Assembly: GCA_000310025.1 (NCBI GenBank)
Contig: FN648692.1
Location: forward strand, 28,269 to 77,004
Direction: 5' to 3'
DNA: 48,736 bases
Source of the DNA: Ectocarpus siliculosus
Lineage: Eukaryota; Sar; Phaeophyceae; Ectocarpales; Ectocarpaceae
A program made the position numbers and the translations under genes. How positions within the stretch are numbered: the first letter of the stretch is position 1; every line of letters starts with the position of its first letter. Of the stretch, positions 44,201 through 48,736 are shown piece by piece. The notes under the pieces were generated by a model, which did not search any database, was not told where the DNA came from, and saw only the letters and a list, made by a program, of their open reading frames with translations.

Positions 44201-46930
44201 TGTTATTTACGGTTTGAACCACTGCCAGGCAGTGGTTCATTGCAGTGGTTCAAACCGTACACAGCACGCTCAGCCTTGACGATGTTACGCGATTTTTCCC
44301 CGCCCCCAGCGGTGAGCCTCATCTACACTTCCTCGTCCAACGTGGTATGTGTAGGTACCATGCTGCCGATAAGTTACCCGAGAACGGGTTCGAGCAGCGC
44401 AAGGCGGATCGGTGTGTTTTCCGCAAGATGGTAGACGAAGTCGTGGTGATAACTATCGTCATATACATGGATGCCATTTTGGTGGCTGGGTCTGATGAGG
44501 ATTGCGAGGAGTTGGACCCTTCTCTCAACAACACATTCCCAAAGACCATGGAGAGTGCGTGTGGTTTGACGGGTGTGCCATTGAGAAAGACCGTAGAGGC
44601 TGGGACTCCTAAAATCTCCCAAACCACGTACATTGACAGCATGGTGAATCGCTTTGATGTACAATCGCCCTCGCCCATCCCTGCTTTTCCCCTGGTGCCG
44701 ACCTAGGACCCAAGCGAGATGACGAGAGTGGAGGGGGGTGGCAGGTGCATCGGCAGCATGATGTGGGTGTCGACGTTCTCGCTCCCGGACGTTTCGTTCG
44801 CCATGCGTGCGGTAGCGCGCGCCAACCGAGAGGCACTGGAAGGCCATCATGAAAATCCTCGGCTACCTGAAAGGGACGAGGGGTCCTCGGCATCACTTAC
44901 CAGCGGGGATCGGGGTTAGGGCTGGTGGTATACGTAGACGCCAGCTGCGCCGACGCGGAGGATAGGCGTTCGGTGTCAGGGATGGCGACGACGGTTGGAG
45001 GTACCGTAATCAGTCATGGTAGCAAGACGCAGAGCATCGTGTCTGTGTCTTCGGCCGAAGCCGAGTATATAGCTGCCGGAGAGGGTGTGAAGGAGGCTTT
45101 GTTCGTGCGTGCAATGCTTTCGTTGTTGTCCAAGAAACCAGTGGCAGCAGCATCCAGGTCGTTGAGGACAACCAAAGGGGGCATGGCTTTGGTGCAGAAC
45201 CCCCTAAGCTCAGCTCGCAGTAAGCACATTGACATTCGATACCACTTCATTCGTGGGTTGTTCAGGTTGGGGGATATCTCGACAAAGTTGTGTCGACGTC
45301 GGAGCAGCACGCCGATCTGCTCACAAAGGCCCTTGGCAGGGACAGTCTGCAGTACCACCGGCGCAAGGTGATGAATTTGCCGGAGTAGCTGTAGCAGCTT
45401 TATCACTTGGGAAAGTTCATGTATGTCATGGGTGGAAAGACAATGCCATCTCGCGTACAATTGTACGGTCGCGGTCGGTGTACCTATGGTAGGAGTAGGG
45501 GGCATTGGGAGGCCTTTGTCCGGGGGAACGTAGTTTCTTGCGATCTCTGGTACTCTTGTCTTTGTCTTGGCCTGTCTAATAAGTGCGGCCGTTGAAATCC
45601 GCTGTGGTAGCGACCGTTTTGTTTTGGATGGGGTTTTTCGAAGGGGCTTTGCCCGGGCACCGGGTTTCCCTTCGACCACCGCATTGGCGGTCTATTGATT
45701 TATCACGGTTAATACATATGCCCCACTGATCGCTAGTCACTTGCGTGAAGAACAAGGGAGGGTGTTCGTGGGTATACGGATATTGGTTGGAGATGTCTGC
45801 CGTCGTTCTTGTGTTACACAGATGGTAGAGACTACCGGTGGTACTATTGGGGTGCCGTGATGATACACGGGCACCCTTCTGGGTGCTCTACATTTGCACA
45901 TGCAGCCACTCCCTTTTAAGGGCGCGGGGGCGTACGCAGTGTGTCCTCTTCAAAAATCCAGGAAACGCCTGTATATCTCACTTTTTCGAAAGTGTCGTTC
46001 CGGTACGAAACTACCATCGCAAATTAACCGTCCGCAGCGGTCGCTCGTGTACAATATTAAATATAATAGCATCTGAGATTGTAGCCCTTGTGATACAATG
46101 CAGACTAGCGGTCCGCGATTTTCCAAACGATCCTTCTATCATCGAGATCGGTGAGGTACAGGCAGGGTTTTTGACTCTTCAAGCACCTTTGCTTATGGTA
46201 AGACTTATATACATGACCCCAGGTATTCAAATCGATTATGGCGACGAGTAGGACATGTAAGGGATCAGCTGCGCTGAAGTTCGCGGCCCCACACACTCAC
46301 ACAGACAGGCGCTGTTCGCCGTTACTGCTGTGGGCTTGAAGCGTTTCAAGATCGGACCGCACAGCAGCTTAAAAAAATCCTGCTTGAAGCTCACCGATCT
46401 CGATGATACACAGAAGGATCGTTAGAAAAATCGCAGACCGCTTTTCTGTTCAGACACTTCGGTTGTACACAAGCGACCGCCTGCGGACGATTAATTCGCG
46501 ATGGTAGTTTCGTACGGGTGTACATAGACTTGAGAAAACTGAGATATGCAGGCGTTCTGGGTTTTCGAAGAGGTAACACTGCGTATCTCCCCGCGCCCTT
46601 AACGCCACGCTCTGGTACGGGCGTTGTCTCATTTCCTGAAGTTAATACACTTTCAAGGAAGTGTAACCTCGAAAAGTACGCGGTACGGCTGCAAACATAC
46701 CTCTTGCTGCACACGTCCACCATATCCTTGGCAGCGTGCGCGACACAGAACTCCGCCTTTTTCGATCCCTTGTGGCCGTACGAAGGGTGCTTGGAGCAAC
46801 CCGGGTGGTCACACCTCTTGCTGATGACATTGAGCATCCCGTCTTTAGCGTGGGTCGCGCAGTATTCTGCCGTCCGGGTGCCTTGCACCCCGAATGAGCC
46901 AACCTTGCTGCACCCGTGCTCCTTGCATGT
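38255..46930 (-). CDS. EsV-1-7 repeat protein, interrupted by an LTR retrotransposon
   Basis: Two minus-strand exons code six tandem C-x4-C-x16-C-x2-H-x12 units. Exon 46930-46701 carries two (from Cys of TCKEHGC) and ends at a GTATGT donor in phase 2; exon 39380-38255 carries four and then a Gly/Ser-rich tail of about 220 residues. Joining them makes AG|G, an Arg, and keeps the 12-residue spacer exact (MVDVCSKR|CGHAGC). The EsV-1-7 family is named after a brown-algal virus gene and includes the Ectocarpus developmental regulator IMM; the Cys/His spacing suggests metal binding, but the biochemical role is unknown. Earlier exons should lie above 46930 but were not found. The long frame continuing to an ATG at 39556 reads into the LTR, so a shorter four-repeat product started from the LTR is also possible. 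Whether the gene still works is unknown. Confidence 0.75.
39382..39570 (+). repeat. 5' LTR
   Basis: About 189 bp, matching 45763-45915 plus 46603-46646. It abuts the four-repeat EsV-1-7 exon; its first base T (A on the other strand) supplies half of the AG acceptor used by that exon. An open frame from an ATG at 39556 runs through it on the minus strand into the exon. Confidence 0.8.
39630..39800. repeat. Array of perfect stem-loops
   Basis: Five exact hairpins follow within 171 bp: 39630-39649 (arms ACTGGCGCT), 39661-39679 (TGGCTGCG), 39708-39728 (CCACGCGGC with a GAA loop), 39725-39749 (GTGGTCGCGG, overlapping the former) and 39787-39800 (CGCGTT). GGGGCCCC occurs between the last two. Part of the block recurs inverted at 17398-17445. 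It lies just inside the 5' LTR and may be a separate insertion. Confidence 0.85.
40716..41627 (+). other. Unassigned open frames in the retrotransposon's left internal region
   Basis: A frame from 40716 reads an acidic run (ASDDDDEDDDGMFD) and then Gln/Arg-rich low complexity to a stop at 41168. A second frame near 41236-41350 reads ILARGRNKGQKCGNKVGG, AT-hook-like. These could be remnants of gag or of another transposon's N-terminus. No zinc knuckle was seen, and no firm assignment is made. Confidence 0.25.
42074..42348 (+). mobile_element. TIR-bounded segment with a piggyBac-like transposase fragment
   Basis: Near-perfect inverted repeats of about 40 bp (ATCTACTGGTGTGTGTGCTA and onward, left from 42082; right mirrored to 42340) enclose a frame that reads NYPLVRAHMPRDLFILFYGR and ends KLNKDDPQFD. 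This matches the piggyBac domain pattern of a Met-Ser/Pro-Arg-Asp-x-Phe helix followed by DDP. Only a short N-terminal piece of the domain is present and the catalytic Asp residues are absent. CAATT flanks both sides. Nested in the retrotransposon. Confidence 0.55.
42880..43500 (+). pseudogene. Copia integrase remnant
   Basis: FMVVRSDNGGEF, the core motif with the second catalytic Asp, is followed by a TGA stop at 43020-43022 and then a frameshift near 43080. The other frame continues with VAERALGLIKDA, WAEALAWACNALCC and SPLEMWHG, the usual integrase C-terminal landmarks, and CYYFGPGVNHNRDCVRI. The upstream zinc-binding and protease parts were not found. Confidence 0.8.
44077..44705 (+). pseudogene. 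Copia reverse transcriptase remnant
   Basis: A first piece reads NVKQACTHATLDEEVYARLP and IVKAERVIYGLNHC. An inverted copy of the same region interrupts it at about 44240-44354. The domain then resumes with FEQRKADRCVFRKM and an altered active-site box (YMDA in place of YVDD), ending at a stop at 44704-44706. The catalytic change and the rearrangement make it inactive. Confidence 0.8.
44112..44354. repeat. Inverted duplication within the reverse transcriptase region
   Basis: Left arm 44112-44230 and right arm 44240-44354 are inverted copies with about 85-90 percent identity by eye. The centre is a perfect palindrome with 11-bp arms GAACCACTGCC at 44216-44238. Both arms encode the same piece of reverse transcriptase, the right one on the minus strand. 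Confidence 0.85.
44912..45330 (+). pseudogene. Copia RNase H remnant
   Basis: VVYVDASCADAEDRRSVSG is followed by QSIVSVSSAEAEYIAAGEG and ARSKHIDIRYHFIR, the standard copia RNase H signature. Frame breaks lie just upstream (near 44880-44920, after a GYLKGTRG relic) and downstream of the last motif. It is followed by the purine tract at 45754-45762 and the 3' LTR. Confidence 0.85.
45754..45762 (+). other. Polypurine tract
   Basis: AAGGGAGGG directly precedes the TG of the 3' LTR, where LTR elements prime plus-strand DNA synthesis. The position supports the LTR border and the element's orientation. Confidence 0.7.
45763..46646 (+). repeat. 3' LTR, interrupted by a TTAA element
   Basis: Matches the 5' LTR over 45763-45915 and 46603-46646. 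The gap in the match is the insertion at 45920-46598. Short indels (near 45838-45850 and 45888-45905) distinguish the two LTRs, so the element is not recent. Confidence 0.8.
45916..46602. mobile_element. Foldback element with TTAA target duplication
   Basis: A 679-bp element (45920-46598) starts GGGCGCGGGG and ends with the inverted sequence CCCCGCGCCC. TTAA lies at both borders (45916-45919 and 46599-46602), the target duplication typical of piggyBac elements. The arms are very long, about 254 bp left and 229 bp right, with one indel of about 30 bp in the left. The centre (46174-46369) has no coding capacity. The 5' LTR shows the unoccupied site as CTCCCTTTCAACGCC. Confidence 0.8.
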
Positions 46931-48736
46931 CTGGGAAAAACGCGGCGGGATGGGAGCAACAACAAAGCAGACACCACAGCAGCGCGAGAAAAGAAGGCAA
47001 CACGGAGGGCACTCAAGGGAGACGATAGACACGCACCGAATGCGTCCACCCGACAGAAGGCGGTGGGGCGAGGAGGCCTGGTCGAGACAACAGTCTTTCC
47101 GTCGTTCGGTCAATCTCGAGCATCGCTGAAGGTGGGCGCACCTACGCTGCGTGTGTTTGTCTGTTGCGGAATGTGAACATATGAGACTCCTACGTACACA
47201 CTTCACCACAAGCATGCAAACATCCCTTGCGTTTGGTTATGTTACCGTTGCTTGCTTCGCAGGAAGCTCAACTCACCACCATGTTTGTAGCCGGTCCTGA
47301 CCACAGCTGCTGCTACTACGGGAGGAACAGGTGTGTAAGTATGTTCACAAACGGTTACCCGAGACCGGGTGGCGCAGATCTCTGCCTTGGGCGGTTGAGC
47401 CGTGTCTCCTTTGGGTTCCGCGGTTTCGCGATTCGGGAGAGAGGAAATTCAACGGGGCGCCCGGTCTATCTCCACGGTCCAGGCAGCAGGCAGTGTCGCG
47501 TTAATCCTCCGTTGCACGAAAGGACCGAGCACGGCGAGGTTCTTCGATCATTTGTTGAGGCGAGGCCCTCGAGGGGGACCTTCGGACAGGACCTGTTTAT
47601 TGTGACGGGTTATATATATTATGCGGGGTACCGCAATAAAAAATCTCCTCTTAGGTAGGGTCTCTCCGCGTCTCTGTCTGCCTCCACTGCTGTGTTGCTG
47701 CCGTCACTAGCTATGTAGATACACGGAGAGTTGTCTTGTTCCGGTTATTGGTGCATCATTTTCTCTGGGTTGTCGAGAGTAGTGAGAACACTGTCAGATT
47801 CGCACAGTAGTAAATATTAGAGGGTCTCACACGAAAAAGAGTGGCTACAACTCGGAGAATAACTCAGACACAACAAATTGAGTTTTCGTCCAGTCGGGTG
47901 TGTTCTCGTGGCACTGGACGTCTGTGCACGGCGGCATATAAAAACAGGTCTACTGACGTGCGTGCGCATCGTCACTATTGCTACGGGCTGTCTTTGATGT
48001 TCTCGGATGGCATTTTCTATTTTTCAGGTGTACCCATGCTAGCTTTCGCACGTGAGAATGAATGGATGTACTTGCGCGAATGCTGCACACGAACGACCCA
48101 TCGGGGAGAGCCAACCAACGCGCAAGTCCCTGGGTGTCAGCGCAGTGGCTGCAAATCCGTGCGGTAGGAAGGCGAAGCGGACGTGCACGCCACCAGCAAA
48201 GCAGCGGACCAGGCCATCACGAGTCTAGATGCCGCGGCAACAGCTGCCGCTCACGAAACAAAAAAGGGCACCCAAGCCTCCGAAGAAGAGGAGAGAGGAA
48301 GGGATAAAATGGGGAGATCAATTGATCGATCCACACCAACAAGCCTCACGCATATGGTATGAGCAACAACGCCCCCCTGCCCCCTACCCTCCTATCCAGA
48401 CGCCCATCAACTCTCGAGGTCTCAAAGCTCTAGCACGCTCTAATATCGAACGTCATGCAGATGGGCATGACGTCGCTTAGAGGCTGCCGGCCACGTGCCA
48501 CGCGCGGATGATCCCGTCGGTGTACCTGGTAAATTACCAACAACAACGCGAACGGAAATCACCGGGAACAAGAAACAGGAGTGAGATAAACCGGGAGTCA
48601 CAATCGAGTTTGGAATAATCTTGGACGTGTGCGCCTTGCCAAGTTCTCAACTCTCGAGGCGTTGTAAGAAAGAGAACCCGTACCGAACACTGCACTGACG
48701 CGCCGTTTACCTAACAAGCCGTTCTACATCATGCGC
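46931..48736. other. Region upstream of the two-repeat EsV-1-7 exon
   Basis: Earlier exons and the promoter of the EsV-1-7 gene are expected here on the minus strand. Short open frames exist on both strands, but none shows a Cys/His repeat or a convincing exon. A possible ATG GTG|GTGAGT exon end on the minus strand near 47281 is too short to support. Confidence 0.35.

Larger units (their letters stand above)
39377..46651 (+). mobile_element. Ty1/copia-type LTR retrotransposon, decayed
   Basis: Direct repeats at 39382-39570 and 45763-46646 (the latter carrying an insertion) bound an internal region with integrase, reverse transcriptase and RNase H remnants in that order on the plus strand, the order typical of copia. 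A purine tract AAGGGAGGG ends directly at the 3' LTR. Flanks are ACACC (39377-39381) and ACACT (46647-46651), a probable 5-bp target duplication with one change. Both LTRs start TGYTCGTGGG; shared sequence ends at GTTAAY, not the usual CA. Stops, frameshifts and nested insertions show the element is not autonomous. No primer-binding site was recognised. Confidence 0.8.

Noticed and set aside
38255-46930. Integrated phaeovirus (EsV-1-like) DNA
   Set aside because: The EsV-1-7 family is also large in brown-algal genomes. Introns are present and no viral structural or replication gene is nearby.
46391-47215. A single 274-codon gene with two EsV-1-7 repeats
   Set aside because: The open frame runs past a strong GTATGT donor into intron, LTR and foldback element; only 46930-46701 is believed to be coding.

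Overview
The window is nuclear DNA of a photosynthetic stramenopile, almost certainly a brown alga of the Ectocarpus type. Three observations support this. Genes are broken by many long GT-AG introns. A glutamyl-tRNA reductase carries an ER-signal-plus-transit presequence of the kind used for complex plastids. A Cys/His protein is built from C-x4-C-x16-C-x2-H-x12 repeats, the spacing of the EsV-1-7 family expanded in brown algae. No bacterial-style operon, tRNA gene, rRNA gene or CRISPR array was seen.

Layout. 290-6158 (+): a complete five-exon glutamyl-tRNA reductase gene, first committed step of tetrapyrrole synthesis. 8512 to about 14.3 kb (-): a multi-exon gene for a protein with PDZ-like repeats; three exons are well supported and the 5' part is tentative. 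15200-22305 (+): a proposed five-exon gene for a 180-residue membrane protein, divergent from the PDZ gene. 22.3-27.6 kb: no convincing gene. 27622-33222 (-): an eight-exon ankyrin-repeat gene whose exon phases all agree. 33.2-38.3 kb: repeats only. 38255-46930 (-): an EsV-1-7 gene with six tandem repeats, split by a 7.3 kb Ty1/copia-type LTR element. 46.9-48.7 kb: nothing firm.

Mobile DNA fills the introns and spacers: a TACCGTAG-ended inverted-repeat family, a GATATCG-rich element with 8-bp flanking repeats, a tRNA-derived SINE in two copies, a poly(A)-ended short repeat in two copies, a piggyBac-like transposase fragment, and a 679-bp foldback element between TTAA sites inside the 3' LTR.

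The most interesting locus is the EsV-1-7 gene. The LTR element sits between an exon coding two repeats and an exon coding four. The junction of the LTR end with its target-site G makes a new CAG acceptor in the right phase, so splicing across the whole insertion would restore an unbroken six-repeat array. The genes in the window show no shared pathway; what links them is intron-rich structure and heavy transposon load. All exon models come from reading splice sites, phase and family motifs by eye; no search or alignment was run.
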